A stretch of 64,000 nucleotides of DNA from Streptomyces aquilus. GTDB lineage: Bacteria > Actinomycetota > Actinomycetes > Streptomycetales > Streptomycetaceae. Position 1 is the stretch's first letter. Every line of letters begins with the position of its first letter. Below the pieces are notes generated by a model. It searched no databases. It saw only the letters and a program-made list of their open reading frames with translations, and had not been told where the DNA came from. Below are positions 51,204-60,564 of the stretch, piece by piece. Both the position numbers and the translations under genes were made by a program. The DNA lies in contig NZ_CP034463.1 in NCBI RefSeq assembly GCF_003955715.1, forward strand, positions 9,362,001 through 9,426,000. The letters run 5' to 3'.

Positions 51204-51847
51204 GCACCGCGCACACCGACCACCGTCTCTCGATGGACGAGCTGGCCGCCGTCATCGCCCGCGACATCCCGGCCGGGTCCTTCGTCAACCTCGGCATCGG
51301 ACAGCCCACCAAGATCGCCGACCATCTGCCGGCCGACTCCGGGGTGGTGCTGCACACCGAGAACGGCATGCTCAACATGGGCCCCAAGGCCGAGGGCGAC
51401 GCGATCGACCCCGACCTGACCAACGCCGGCAAGGTCCCGGTGACCGAACTGCCGGGAGCGGCGTACTTCCACCACGCCGACTCCTTCGCCATGATGCGCG
51501 GCGGACATCTCGACGTCTGTGTCCTCGGCGCCTACCAGGTCGCCTTCAACGGTGACCTGGCCAACTGGACCACGGGAAGACCCGATGACATCCCCGCCGT
51601 CGGCGGCGCCATGGACCTCGCCATCGGCGCCAAGGACGTGTACGTGATGATGACCCTGTTCACCCGCACCGGCGAGTCCAAGCTCGTACCGCGGTGCACC
51701 TATCCGCTGACCGGCGTCGGCTGCGTCAGCCGCGTCTACACCGACCACGGTGTCTTCGACGTCGGCCCCGACGGCGTACGCATCCGGGAGACGTACGGCA
51801 TCAGCGCCGACGAACTCGCGCACCGGTGCGGCATCGAGGCGTCCTAG
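51200..51847 (+). CDS. pcaJ: 3-oxoacid CoA-transferase subunit B
   Basis: A 215-residue beta subunit. The catalytic glutamate lies in HTENGMLNMGP, following SFVNLGIGQPTKIADHL. Partner of the subunit encoded immediately upstream, sharing an ATGA overlap. With PcaF it completes conversion of beta-ketoadipate to TCA-cycle intermediates; the upstream ring-cleavage genes (pcaGH, pcaB, pcaC/L, catABC) are not in this window. Confidence 0.9.
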   Translation: MSTAHTDHRLSMDELAAVIARDIPAGSFVNLGIGQPTKIADHLPADSGVVLHTENGMLNMGPKAEGDAIDPDLTNAGKVPVTELPGAAYFHHADSFAMMRGGHLDVCVLGAYQVAFNGDLANWTTGRPDDIPAVGGAMDLAIGAKDVYVMMTLFTRTGESKLVPRCTYPLTGVGCVSRVYTDHGVFDVGPDGVRIRETYGISADELAHRCGIEAS

Positions 51848-51862
51848 CTCCTGGCACCCCGG

Positions 51863-52540
51863 TCAGGTGTGTGGGCGTGGCCTCACCAGGCCGCTCTGGT
51901 AGGCGATGACGACCAGTTGGGCGCGGTCGCGCGCGTCCAGCTTGGTCATGGCCCGATGGATGTGGCTGCGTACGGTCAGCGGGCTCACCACCAGCCGGTC
52001 GGCGATCTCGGAGTTGGACTTGCCGTGGGCGGCCAGGGCCACGACCTCGCGCTCGCGGTCGGTGAGGGCCTGGACGGCGTCGGGGAAGGTGAGGAAGCCG
52101 TCGGTGTCGGGCGTGGCCAGGAACCGGGCGATGAGGGCTTGGGTGGCGGTGGGCGACAGGAGGGCCTCGCCGGCCGCGACCGTGCGGATGCCGGCCAGCA
52201 GGACGTCGGGGCTGACGCCCTTGCCGAGGAAGCCGCTCGCGCCGGCCCGCAGGGCCTTGGCGACGTTCTCGTCGTTCTCGAAGGTGGTGAGGACGAGGAT
52301 GTGGGTCCCTGACAGTTCCGGGCGGGCGCAGATGGCGGCGGTGGCGGACACTCCGTCGAGGTTCGGCATCCGGAGGTCCATGAGCACCACGTCGGGGCGG
52401 TGCTCGGCCACCAGGTCGACGGCCTCCTGACCGTCGGCGGCCTCGGCGACGACGGTCAGGTCCTCGGCGGAGTCGATGAGGATGCGGAAGGTGGCGCGCA
52501 GCAGCGCCTGGTCGTCGGCGAGCAGGACTCGGATGGTCAT
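51863..52540 (-). CDS. NarL/LuxR-family response regulator
   Basis: A 225-residue response regulator: receiver domain (LADDQALL, VVLMDLRMPNLDG with phospho-Asp, FLGKGV) and LuxR helix-turn-helix (LTDREREVVALAAHGKSNSEIADRLVVSPLTVRSHIHRAMTKL). ATGA overlap with the kinase stop at 52537. It probably regulates the MMPL transporter gene that lies just upstream of the kinase. Confidence 0.92.
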   Translation of the reverse strand: MTIRVLLADDQALLRATFRILIDSAEDLTVVAEAADGQEAVDLVAEHRPDVVLMDLRMPNLDGVSATAAICARPELSGTHILVLTTFENDENVAKALRAGASGFLGKGVSPDVLLAGIRTVAAGEALLSPTATQALIARFLATPDTDGFLTFPDAVQALTDREREVVALAAHGKSNSEIADRLVVSPLTVRSHIHRAMTKLDARDRAQLVVIAYQSGLVRPRPHT

Positions 52541-53790
52541 AGGGCAGGACTTTCAGGGGGACGGGTCGCGTGGCTGCCTTGACGGAGTTCCTCGAGGGTT
52601 TCCCGGAGGTCTTCCCCGAGATCTTCGTCGCGGTCGTCGAGCGGGAGGGTGCAGGCGACCTCGAAGCCGCCCTGGGGGCGGCGGCCCGCGTGGAAGGTGC
52701 CGCCCGCGGCGGTGGCCCGCTCGCGCATCGTGATCAGGCCGAACCCTCCCGTGATGTCCGGCGGGCCGCCGGGGGCCGCGTCGTTGGTGACGCTCAGGGT
52801 CAGCCGGTGCGGGGCGTAGGCGAGGCGGACGCGCGCGGCCGGGGTGGCGGCGTGTTTGCTGACGTTGGTGAGGGCTTCCTGGACGATCCGGTACGCCGTC
52901 AGGTCGAGCACCGGGGTGAGCCGGCGGGCCTGTCCCTCGACGCCGACGGTCACCGTCAGGCCGGCCGCCGCGCACGCGTCGACGAGCTCGGGCAGGTCGC
53001 GCAGGCCGGGCGCCGGGGTGAGGTCGTCGCCGTGGTCGGTGTCCTGGCGCAGCAGCCCGACCGTGGCCTTGAGCTCGTGCAGGGCGGCGGAGGTGGTCTG
53101 GGGCAGCTTGCCGATGATGGCCAGCGCCTGGTCGGGGTGGGTCGCTGCGAGATGGGCGGCGGTCGAGGCCTGGGCGTCGGCGAGGGTCAGGTGATGGGCG
53201 ACCACGTCGTGCAACTCCCGGGCGATGCGCATCCGTTCCTGGAACACCCGGTGCCTGGCCTCCTCCTCCCGCTCCCGGGCGGCGTGTTCGGCGCGGGCGG
53301 CGGCGTACTCGCGGCGTACCCGGACGTAGCTGCCGAAGGCCGCGGCCAGCAGCACCCAGGCCGTCGGGTTGACGATGGAGAGGACGGGCGAGCTGTGGAA
53401 CGGCGGGAAGAACAGCCCGGTGGCCACCATGCCGAGGGCGGCGGCCAGGGCGCTGTTCCAGGTGGTGCGGCGCGGAGCGTGCACGCTCAGGGAGTACTGC
53501 GCGGCCAGCAGCGGACCCATCAGAAGCGGCGTCAGCAGATAGCCGAGCGCGCCGATGCCCATGGCGCACAGCAGGGTGACGGCCAGCACCGGCAGCGGCC
53601 GGGCGCGTCGCCAGTGGAGTGCGGCACAGGCGACGACGGCCAGCGTGAGGGCCGGCCAGAGGGGTGGAGTGGCCATGATCCCGCGGGTGACCAGGACACC
53701 GCTGATCGTGGCCGCGGCGGCCAGCGCCAGCGCCCCCGCCTCGGCGGCTTGGGGGCGGGCCGCTGCCCAGCGCTGCCAGCTTGTGTTCAT
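52537..53790 (-). CDS. DesK/NarL-type sensor histidine kinase
   Basis: A 417-residue membrane kinase with about five N-terminal helices, a coiled coil, HisKA_3 box (MRIARELHDVVAHHLT) and HATPase domain (LTNVSKHA, GGFGLITMRERA). The G1 box is weak (TNDAAPGGPPDITGG). ATG 53790 follows CGGAG. The preceding gene on the strand is the MMPL transporter (89 bases), suggesting one operon. Confidence 0.9.
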   Translation of the reverse strand: MNTSWQRWAAARPQAAEAGALALAAAATISGVLVTRGIMATPPLWPALTLAVVACAALHWRRARPLPVLAVTLLCAMGIGALGYLLTPLLMGPLLAAQYSLSVHAPRRTTWNSALAAALGMVATGLFFPPFHSSPVLSIVNPTAWVLLAAAFGSYVRVRREYAAARAEHAAREREEEARHRVFQERMRIARELHDVVAHHLTLADAQASTAAHLAATHPDQALAIIGKLPQTTSAALHELKATVGLLRQDTDHGDDLTPAPGLRDLPELVDACAAAGLTVTVGVEGQARRLTPVLDLTAYRIVQEALTNVSKHAATPAARVRLAYAPHRLTLSVTNDAAPGGPPDITGGFGLITMRERATAAGGTFHAGRRPQGGFEVACTLPLDDRDEDLGEDLRETLEELRQGSHATRPPESPAL

Positions 53791-53879
53791 CGCACTCCGA
53801 GGAGGGGGGAGAAGGTCATGCTCACATACGGTGGGCCGCGACGCCCCGGGGGTGGGTGCCGCGGCCTCGGTCGTACCGC

Positions 53880-56087
53880 TCAGACGCGGACCGGGTCCGG
53901 CGACACGGCCTGCTCGCCGGCGGCCTGGGGGCGCGTCCTGGCGAGGCCGCTGCCCTCGACGTCGACGTGGGGAAGCAGCCGGTCGAGCCACTTCGGCAGC
54001 CACCACGCCTTGTCGCCCAGCAGGGCCAGCACCGCGGGCACGAGCGCCATGCGGACGACGAACGCGTCGAACAGCACCGCGACGGCGAGTCCGAAACCGA
54101 TCGTCTTGATCATCGACTCGGCGGCGCCGACGAACCCGGAGAAGACCGCGATCATGATGACGGCCGCGGCGCTGACGACCCGGGCGCTGTGCCGGAAGCC
54201 GGTGACGACCGCCTGGGGCGCCCGGTCGCCGTGGACGTAGGCCTCCCGCATCCGGGCGACGAGGAAGACCTCGTAGTCCATGGCGAGGCCGAAGACGATG
54301 CCCACCAGGAAGATCGGCATCAGGCTCATGATCGGGCCCGGCTGCTCCACGCCGAGCAGCCCCGCGCCCCAGCCCCACTGGAAGACGGCGACCACCGAGC
54401 CGAGGGCGGCTAGCACGCTCAGCAGGAACCCGAAGGCGGCCTTCACGGGGACGAGCACGGAACGGAAGACGACGAGCAGCAGCACCAGGGCCAGCCCGAT
54501 GATGACGGCCAGATAGGGCACGAGGGCGTTCTGGAGGGCCTGGGCGACGTCGATGTCCATCGCGGTGCTGCCGGTGACCTTGAACGTCGCGCCCGTCTCC
54601 CGCTCCAGAGCGGCGCGTTCCGCGCGGATGGTGTGGACGAGGTCCTGGGTCTTCTCGTCGTTCGGCCCGGTGGCCGGGACCGCGGAGAACAGGGCCGTGT
54701 CGCCCGCCGGGTTGAACCGTGCGGGCGAGACGGACACCACCCCGTGCGTGGCACCGATCTTCTCGGCGATCGAGGCGGCGGCCGCTTTGGGGTCGTCCGC
54801 ACCGTGGGCGTCGACCACGATCGTCAGGGGGCCGTTGAAGCCCGCGCCGAAGCCGTGCGCGAGCGCGTCGTAGGCGCGCCGCTCGGTGGAGGAGACCGGC
54901 TTCGACTCGGCGCCCGGCATCCCCATGTCCAGCTGGGTGACGGGCAGGGCCAGGGCGCCCAGGCCCACGACGGACGTCACCAGCACGGCGACCGGGCGGC
55001 GCAGCACGAAGCGGGCCCAGCGCGTACCGCCGTTGTCCGCCGCCGCGGTGGCACGGCCGCGCCTGCGGGTGGCGCGGGAGAGCACGGCACGGGGCCACAT
55101 GCCGAGCAGGGCCGGGACCAGGGTGAGGGCGATCAGCACGGCGACGATCACCGCGCCCGCCGCGCACAGGCCCATCTTCGTCAGCATCGGCACACCGACC
55201 ACGGACAGACCCGCGAGCGCGATGACCACGGTGAGTCCGGCGAAGACGACGGCGGAGCCGGCCGTGCCGACGGCCAGACCCGCCGCCTCACGCGGGTCGT
55301 GCCCGTTCGCGCGCTCCTCCCGGTACCGCGAGACCACGAACAGGGCATAGTCGATGCCGACCGCGAGTCCGAGCATCGAGGCGAGGGTGCCCGTGGTCAT
55401 GGACAGCCCGAAGACGCTGCCCAGCGCCAGGATGCCCGCCATGCTGATCCCGACGCCGATGACGGCGGTCAGCAACGGGAGCCCGGCCGCTGCCAGGGAG
55501 CCGAAGGTGATGAGCAGGACGACCGCGGCCAGCACGATGCCGATCGCCTCGGAGGAGCCGCCCGCCGCCGGCTGCTCGGCGAGCGCGGTGCCGCCTACCT
55601 CGACCGTGAGTCCCAAGGCGCGGGCCTGGTCGACGGCCTTCTCCAGCACGGCCTTGTCGGCGTCGGTGAGGTCGTCGGCCTCGACCTTGTAGGTGACGGT
55701 CGCGTACGCGGTGGAGCCGTCCTTGCTCACCGCCTTCGCGGCGAACGGGTCGACGGCGCCGGAGACCTCGGGTGCGGCGGCGGCCTTCTTGACGAAGGCG
55801 TCGACGGCGGCCCGGTGGTCGGCGGCCGTCACCTTCTCACCGTCGGGGGCGACGAACACGATCCGCGCGTTCGCCCCGTTCGCGGACGAGCCCGGGAAGC
55901 GCTCGCCGATCAGGTCGAAGGCCTTCTGCGCCTCGATGCCGGGCATGAAGGACGTGCCGCTGTCGGAGGCGGCCGGCGCCTTGGCGGCACCGAGGCCGAC
56001 GGCGCCGAGGATCAGCGCCCACAACAGGGTCACGAGCCAGCGGCGCCGGAAGGCGGTTCGGCCCAGCCGGTAGAGCAAGGTAGCCAC
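53880..56087 (-). CDS. MMPL-family membrane transporter
   Basis: A 735-residue RND-superfamily exporter: 12 helices in two halves, each with a large extracytoplasmic loop after helix 1 (residues about 40-170) and helix 7 (about 400-530). Characteristic segments are VGIDYALFVVSRYREE and the second-half counterpart FGLAMDYEVFLVARMREAY, with the helix-4/10 acidic-Tyr pair that carries protons. Related to MmpL and Streptomyces ActII-3-like exporters; cargo may be lipid, pigment or drug. Likely controlled by the downstream two-component pair. Confidence 0.92.
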   Translation of the reverse strand: MATLLYRLGRTAFRRRWLVTLLWALILGAVGLGAAKAPAASDSGTSFMPGIEAQKAFDLIGERFPGSSANGANARIVFVAPDGEKVTAADHRAAVDAFVKKAAAAPEVSGAVDPFAAKAVSKDGSTAYATVTYKVEADDLTDADKAVLEKAVDQARALGLTVEVGGTALAEQPAAGGSSEAIGIVLAAVVLLITFGSLAAAGLPLLTAVIGVGISMAGILALGSVFGLSMTTGTLASMLGLAVGIDYALFVVSRYREERANGHDPREAAGLAVGTAGSAVVFAGLTVVIALAGLSVVGVPMLTKMGLCAAGAVIVAVLIALTLVPALLGMWPRAVLSRATRRRGRATAAADNGGTRWARFVLRRPVAVLVTSVVGLGALALPVTQLDMGMPGAESKPVSSTERRAYDALAHGFGAGFNGPLTIVVDAHGADDPKAAAASIAEKIGATHGVVSVSPARFNPAGDTALFSAVPATGPNDEKTQDLVHTIRAERAALERETGATFKVTGSTAMDIDVAQALQNALVPYLAVIIGLALVLLLVVFRSVLVPVKAAFGFLLSVLAALGSVVAVFQWGWGAGLLGVEQPGPIMSLMPIFLVGIVFGLAMDYEVFLVARMREAYVHGDRAPQAVVTGFRHSARVVSAAAVIMIAVFSGFVGAAESMIKTIGFGLAVAVLFDAFVVRMALVPAVLALLGDKAWWLPKWLDRLLPHVDVEGSGLARTRPQAAGEQAVSPDPVRV

Positions 56088-56209
56088 GGAAACGGGTCTC
56101 CAGGTCTGGTTCGGGATGTGTCACCAGCCTGGCCGGACCGGGGGTGTCCGGGCATCGTGCGGCTGTCCGCACTTGCGCTTGATACGAGGGCACCAAGGCA
56201 GCTCGCCCG

Positions 56210-56229
56210 TCTCCTCCTCAAGGAGGAGA
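56210..56229. promoter_or_regulatory. Palindrome between MscL and MMPL genes
   Basis: Perfect 9-bp arms TCTCCTCCT and AGGAGGAGA with a two-base centre. It lies 42 bases past the mscL stop and 123 bases upstream of the MMPL start. Too short a loop for a good terminator, so an operator is preferred. Confidence 0.42.
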
Positions 56230-56271
56230 TACGGGTACTGCGGTCGGTGCCCCCGGCCTGCTCGGGTGGCG

Positions 56272-56718
56272 TCAGCCGACGGAGGCGGTCGCCTGCGCGG
56301 GGAACCCGGGGCGGCCGGCGAGTTCGGCGGTGCAGAACGCGCAGCGGACCGCCGCCGCGGGCACGGTGCTCAGGCAGTCCGGGCAGTCGACCTTGGCGAC
56401 GGGCTGGTCCTTGACCGGGTTGAAGCGCTCCTGGAGCCGGCCCACGGGGAGCACGACCGCGAAATAGATCACGGCGGCGACCAGCAGGAAACTGATCAGG
56501 GCGTTCAGGAAGGCCCCGTAGGGGAAAGCGGTCCCGGCGACGGTGAATTCCTGCTTGCTGAAGTCACCGACCGCGCCGGTCGCCACACCGATCAGCGGCG
56601 TGAGGAACGCGGTGACGAATCCGGTGACGACCGCGGTGAACGCGGCACCGATGACGATGCCGACCGCCAGATCGACGACGTTGCCGCGCAGCAGGAACGA
56701 ACGGAAACCCTTGAGCAC
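56272..56718 (-). CDS. mscL: Large-conductance mechanosensitive channel
   Basis: A 148-residue channel subunit that opens under membrane tension to release solutes in osmotic downshock. The signature MLKGFRSFLLRGNVVDLAVGIVIGAAFTAVV covers the N-terminal helix and TM1; TM2 is FLNALISFLLVAAVIYFAVV. The C-terminus differs from the E. coli protein: four cysteines (112, 115, 126, 129) in two CxxC pairs form a likely zinc ribbon in the cytoplasm. Confidence 0.93.
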   Translation of the reverse strand: MLKGFRSFLLRGNVVDLAVGIVIGAAFTAVVTGFVTAFLTPLIGVATGAVGDFSKQEFTVAGTAFPYGAFLNALISFLLVAAVIYFAVVLPVGRLQERFNPVKDQPVAKVDCPDCLSTVPAAAVRCAFCTAELAGRPGFPAQATASVG

Positions 56719-57108
56719 TGACTACTCCCGAGATGAGGTGCGACGAGGCACCGAGGACATGGCGACCGGGCGGCCGACGGCGGCCATGCTGCCGTTCGGC
56801 CTGTCCGGCGTCCAACCGCCTCACTCGTTCCAGTGAAAGGACCGAATTCGTGCCTGATAACCATCCGCCTCAGTGCGTGACCGGCCCTCGGTGCGTAGTA
56901 CGGAACACCCGCCTTGGGGGGCATTGAAAGCAAGGGTGTTCGATCGTTCGTTGGGGGGTGTGAATCGGCGCTTCTCCGCGCTACCCGGCGCATCCAGGAC
57001 GCGTTGGAGTGGCCGTGGCAGGGTGCAGTGACGGTTCTTCTCTTGGTGGGCCCGTGCTGCCGTGCTCGTGTTCATGGCATTCGCAGAGCGTTACGGGGAG
57101 ATTCGAAA
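56719..57108. other. Divergent gap, mscL / NB-ARC gene
   Basis: This 390-base gap carries both promoters. The NB-ARC reading frame stays open back to a TTG at 56914, but the residues there are not conserved-looking. A GTTCGATCGTTCG segment at about 56939 is the only weakly repetitive element. I see no other gene. Confidence 0.4.
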
Positions 57109-59040
57109 GTGCGGACATCTGTCGGTGGCCCGGGCGGGCTCGTCACGCCCGGCGATTCCGAGAGCGGCACCTTGGTCGGTCGGGACAAGGACCTCGCCGC
57201 GTTGCGGGCGGCCATGGCGGGGCACCGGATGGTCAGCGTGACCGGCCTGGCCGGTGTGGGAAAGAGCCGGTTGTGCCGGGCTGCCGTGGGCGTCGGCCCT
57301 TGGCAGCGGGTGGTCCGCGTGCGCTGGACCGGACGCGGGCCCGCCGTGCCCGGAGGCCTGGGCCGGCGCGTCGTAGAGGAGCTGACGGGCAGGCCGGCGT
57401 CACGCACGGACCTCTTCGCGGCGGTCGCGGATCTGCCCGCGCTGCCGACGCTGCTGGTCCTGGACGATGTGGACCCGGTGCGGTTGGAGTGCGCGGGGCT
57501 GGTGCAGCGGCTGCTGATGGCCCTGCCGACGCTGCGCGTTCTGGTCGCGTGCCGCCGCGAGCTGGGCGTGGGCGAGGAACGGGTCTTCCGCCTGGCGCCC
57601 CTCGACTGCCGCTCGCCACGGGATACGGGCCGTCCGTCCGCCGCGATGGAGCTGTTCCTGGACCGTGCGCGGCTGGCGGTCGCGGACTTCCGGCCGACGG
57701 AGTCGGACCTGCGAGCCATCGAGGAGGTGTGCTCGGTGCTGGAGGGAGTCCCGCTCGCCGTCGAACTGGCCGCACAGCAGCTCGGCGCGCACGCGCCGGC
57801 CGATCTCCCCCGCCTGGTCACGCACAACCAGTGCCGACTGAGCGCCGACGGCCGCAGTGTGCCGCGCCACCGCTCGCTGCGGGAGGCGATGGCGGCCGAG
57901 TACCTGCTGTGCGAGGAGGACGTACGCGCCGTGTGGCGACGCGTCGGCGTCCTCCAGGGCCCGTTCACCGAGGAGACGGCCGTCTTCGTGTGCGCCGGCG
58001 GCGGCGTGGCGGCGGAACAGGTGCCCTTCTGCGTGGCCCGGCTGGTGTCCTCCGGGATTCTGGAGCGCCTGGACGGCCCCGGCGGCATCAGCATGCCGCG
58101 CTACCGGATGCGACGGGCGCCCCGCGACTTCGGCTTCGAACAGCTCACCGGGACAAAGGAGTTCCGGGTGGCCGCGGAACGCCGCATGCTCCACTGCCGG
58201 CGTACCGCCGCCGTGGCCGAGAACCTCTGGAGCACGGGCTGCCAGCGCCAGGCCGTCGAACTCGTACGCGAACGGCAGGCCGACATCCAGGCGGCGATCC
58301 GCCACGCGGTCGCCCGGCAGGAGCATGTGGAGTGGGCCGTGGAGACGATGGTCGGTCTCTGGTTCTGGTGGATGGTCTACGGCCATGTCGAGGAGGGCCG
58401 CCGGGCGCTGCTGCGCCTGCTGTCCCTGCCTGCCCCCGCCGACAGCCCCGTGCGCCGCGAAGGGTGGTGGCTCGCGGCGTGGATGTGCGCGGACCGTGAT
58501 CCGCGGCGCGCCGGCGAACTGCTCGCGCGCGCCTGGCGGGCCGCCGTACTGGCCGGCGACGACGCCACCGTCGGACGCGTCGCCTACGTCCACGGGGTGC
58601 TGGCGTGCCGCCACCACGACGTCCACTCGGCCGCCGCGCACTTCCGGCAGGCCGCCGACACCATCCCGGCCCTGGCGCCGGGCGGCCCCACACCCGCCGT
58701 CAGCCTTGCCGCCCTCGCCGTGGCGCAGCTCCGCAGCGCACCGGACGACGCCCGGCACAGCGCGCGCCGCGCCCTGACCCACCCGAGCGTGCGCACCGAC
58801 GCCTGGGCCATCATGCTCGCCCGCCATGCCCAGGCCCTCCTCGACCACCACGACGGCCGCCCCCGACGCGCTGCCCGGCGGGCCCGTCGCGCCCTGGAAG
58901 CACTGGACCCCACGCTGCCCGACCCGCGGGGGACGGCGGCGCTGCGTCAGCTGCTCAGCGAAGCGGGGGAGCGGGCCGCCCGGCCGCGTCACGGATCGCT
59001 GCTGCCACCGTCCCGCGGGGAGGCACTCCGGCCGAGGTAG
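57109..59040 (+). CDS. NB-ARC/AfsR-like ATPase with TPR region
   Basis: A 643-residue STAND-type ATPase. Walker A GLAGVGKS (about residues 46-53), Walker B LLVLDDVD (115-122), a sensor RVLVACRR and GVPLAVELAA (GLPL-like) define the NB-ARC module; a winged-helix follows (LREAMAAEYLLCEEDVRAVWRRVGVLQGPF) and the last 300 residues are TPR-like helices. Neither a SARP nor a LuxR output domain is present, unlike AfsR or LAL regulators, so its effector is unclear. GTG 57109 follows GGGGAG. Confidence 0.8.
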   Translation: MRTSVGGPGGLVTPGDSESGTLVGRDKDLAALRAAMAGHRMVSVTGLAGVGKSRLCRAAVGVGPWQRVVRVRWTGRGPAVPGGLGRRVVEELTGRPASRTDLFAAVADLPALPTLLVLDDVDPVRLECAGLVQRLLMALPTLRVLVACRRELGVGEERVFRLAPLDCRSPRDTGRPSAAMELFLDRARLAVADFRPTESDLRAIEEVCSVLEGVPLAVELAAQQLGAHAPADLPRLVTHNQCRLSADGRSVPRHRSLREAMAAEYLLCEEDVRAVWRRVGVLQGPFTEETAVFVCAGGGVAAEQVPFCVARLVSSGILERLDGPGGISMPRYRMRRAPRDFGFEQLTGTKEFRVAAERRMLHCRRTAAVAENLWSTGCQRQAVELVRERQADIQAAIRHAVARQEHVEWAVETMVGLWFWWMVYGHVEEGRRALLRLLSLPAPADSPVRREGWWLAAWMCADRDPRRAGELLARAWRAAVLAGDDATVGRVAYVHGVLACRHHDVHSAAAHFRQAADTIPALAPGGPTPAVSLAALAVAQLRSAPDDARHSARRALTHPSVRTDAWAIMLARHAQALLDHHDGRPRRAARRARRALEALDPTLPDPRGTAALRQLLSEAGERAARPRHGSLLPPSRGEALRPR

Positions 59041-59225
59041 GCCGCGGGGACGGGACGGTCACGAGGCGTCGGCGTAGGCGAGGTGGGCGCCGCGCCGCCG
59101 TCCGCGATGCAGGTCGTGGTGTGGATCCACCCAAGGGTTCACGGGTGCGGCCGGAATCCAGGTGGGCCGGACCCGGCCGCCAGTACCTCGTCGGTCGGCG
59201 ACCGTGCCTGGCCCTCGACGACGTC

Positions 59226-60431
59226 CTACGGGGCGGAGCGCAGCACCAGCAGGGTGATCTCGCTGGGCGCGAAGACGCGGAAGGGCGGGCCCCAGAAGCC
59301 GGTGCCGCGGCTGGTGTAGAGGAGGGTGCGAGAGCCGTGCCGGGTGAGGCCGGCGAGAGCGGGCTGGTCGATACGGACCAGGTGGTGGAAGGGCCAGATC
59401 TGACCGCCGTGGGTGTGCCCGGAGAGCTGGAGGTCGACGCCGGCGGCGGCGGCCCGGTCGATGAACTTGGGCTGGTGGGCCAGGAGCAGCACCGGGAGAT
59501 CGGGGTCGGCGCCGTCCAGCGCTCCGGCGAGATGGGCGCGGTGCCCGGCCAGACCGGAGGATTCGGCCGTGACGTCGTCCACACCGGCGACCACGAGGGT
59601 GTCGCCGCCCCGTTCGAGCAGCAGGTGGCGGTTGCGCAGTGGCTCCCAGCCCAGCTCGTCCATCAGGTCGACCCAGCCCTGGGCCTCGCTGTAGTACTCG
59701 TGGTTGCCGGTGACGTACACCCGGGCCCGGGTGGCCTTCACGGTGCCGAGCGGGGCGGCTTGGGCGCGGCGGCGTTCGGCCGTACCGTCCGCGATGTCGC
59801 CCGTGTGGCAGACCAGGTCGGCCTCCAGGGTGTTCACCACCTCACAGACCCGTTCCGACCAGCGGGCGCGGTCGAGGGGCCCGTAGTGGGTGTCGGTGAT
59901 GAGGGCGACACGGGTGCCGTCGAGCCCGGCTCCCAGGCGCGGGAGTCGAACGTCGAGTTCGCGTACACGGGGGACGCGCCGGGCCTCGTAGTAGCCCCAG
60001 GCGAGCAGTGCGGCGGCCACACCGAGGACGGCCCAGGTGACGATACGGGCCCGACCCTCTCCGTCCCCGACACCGGCCACGGTCAGGGCCGCTCGCAGCA
60101 GCACGCCGAGCAGAACGGACCAGGTGAACAGGACCCAGCTGCCGCCCAGGAGGCTGTCACCGATGATCGCCGCCCGGTCCTGCTGGCGCCGGCCGTGGCC
60201 ACGCATCATCGCGATCGGCATACCGATCAGCCCGAGGGCGAACAGGAGGGTGCCGACCAGCGTGACGGGCAGCGGCCAGTGCTGGCCGGAGTACAGCAGC
60301 ACCCCGCAGGGCACGGCCCACAGCAGGACGGGGGCGATCAGGGGGAGGTAGCGCACCAGACGGAGCACCGGGCTCGGCCGAGCCTCTGGCGCCGCACCGT
60401 CTGCGGGTCGGGTGTCGCTGGTGTCGGTCAC
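59226..60431 (-). CDS. Membrane-anchored metallophosphoesterase
   Basis: A 401-residue protein with four to five N-terminal helices (about residues 20-155) and a calcineurin-like phosphoesterase domain: ALITDTHYGPL, CHTGDIADG, VTGNHEYYSE, LAHQP and SGHTHGGQIWP supply the Asp/His/Asn dimetal ligands. Resembles the YkuE/YaeI type, which acts on lipid-linked phosphates such as lipid A-like or phosphatidic substrates. GTG 60431 follows GGAGGAG. The 185 bases beyond its stop (59041-59225) hold no gene that I can support. Confidence 0.87.
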   Translation of the reverse strand: MTDTSDTRPADGAAPEARPSPVLRLVRYLPLIAPVLLWAVPCGVLLYSGQHWPLPVTLVGTLLFALGLIGMPIAMMRGHGRRQQDRAAIIGDSLLGGSWVLFTWSVLLGVLLRAALTVAGVGDGEGRARIVTWAVLGVAAALLAWGYYEARRVPRVRELDVRLPRLGAGLDGTRVALITDTHYGPLDRARWSERVCEVVNTLEADLVCHTGDIADGTAERRRAQAAPLGTVKATRARVYVTGNHEYYSEAQGWVDLMDELGWEPLRNRHLLLERGGDTLVVAGVDDVTAESSGLAGHRAHLAGALDGADPDLPVLLLAHQPKFIDRAAAAGVDLQLSGHTHGGQIWPFHHLVRIDQPALAGLTRHGSRTLLYTSRGTGFWGPPFRVFAPSEITLLVLRSAP

Positions 60432-60564
60432 GCTGCCGCTCCTCCTGCTGTCCTGTACGACAAATGATGCCTCTTGCACCGCGCTTGGCCGCGGGGAGGG
60501 GAGGAGCGCCGGGTTCGACGACTCGAACCACCCCTGCTCACCTGCGTGTTCGTATGATCGCGCG

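Noticed and set aside
52570-54240. Long plus-strand open frame opposite the third kinase and the MMPL gene
   Set aside because: Antisense shadow; composition is Gly/Arg-rich with no motifs.
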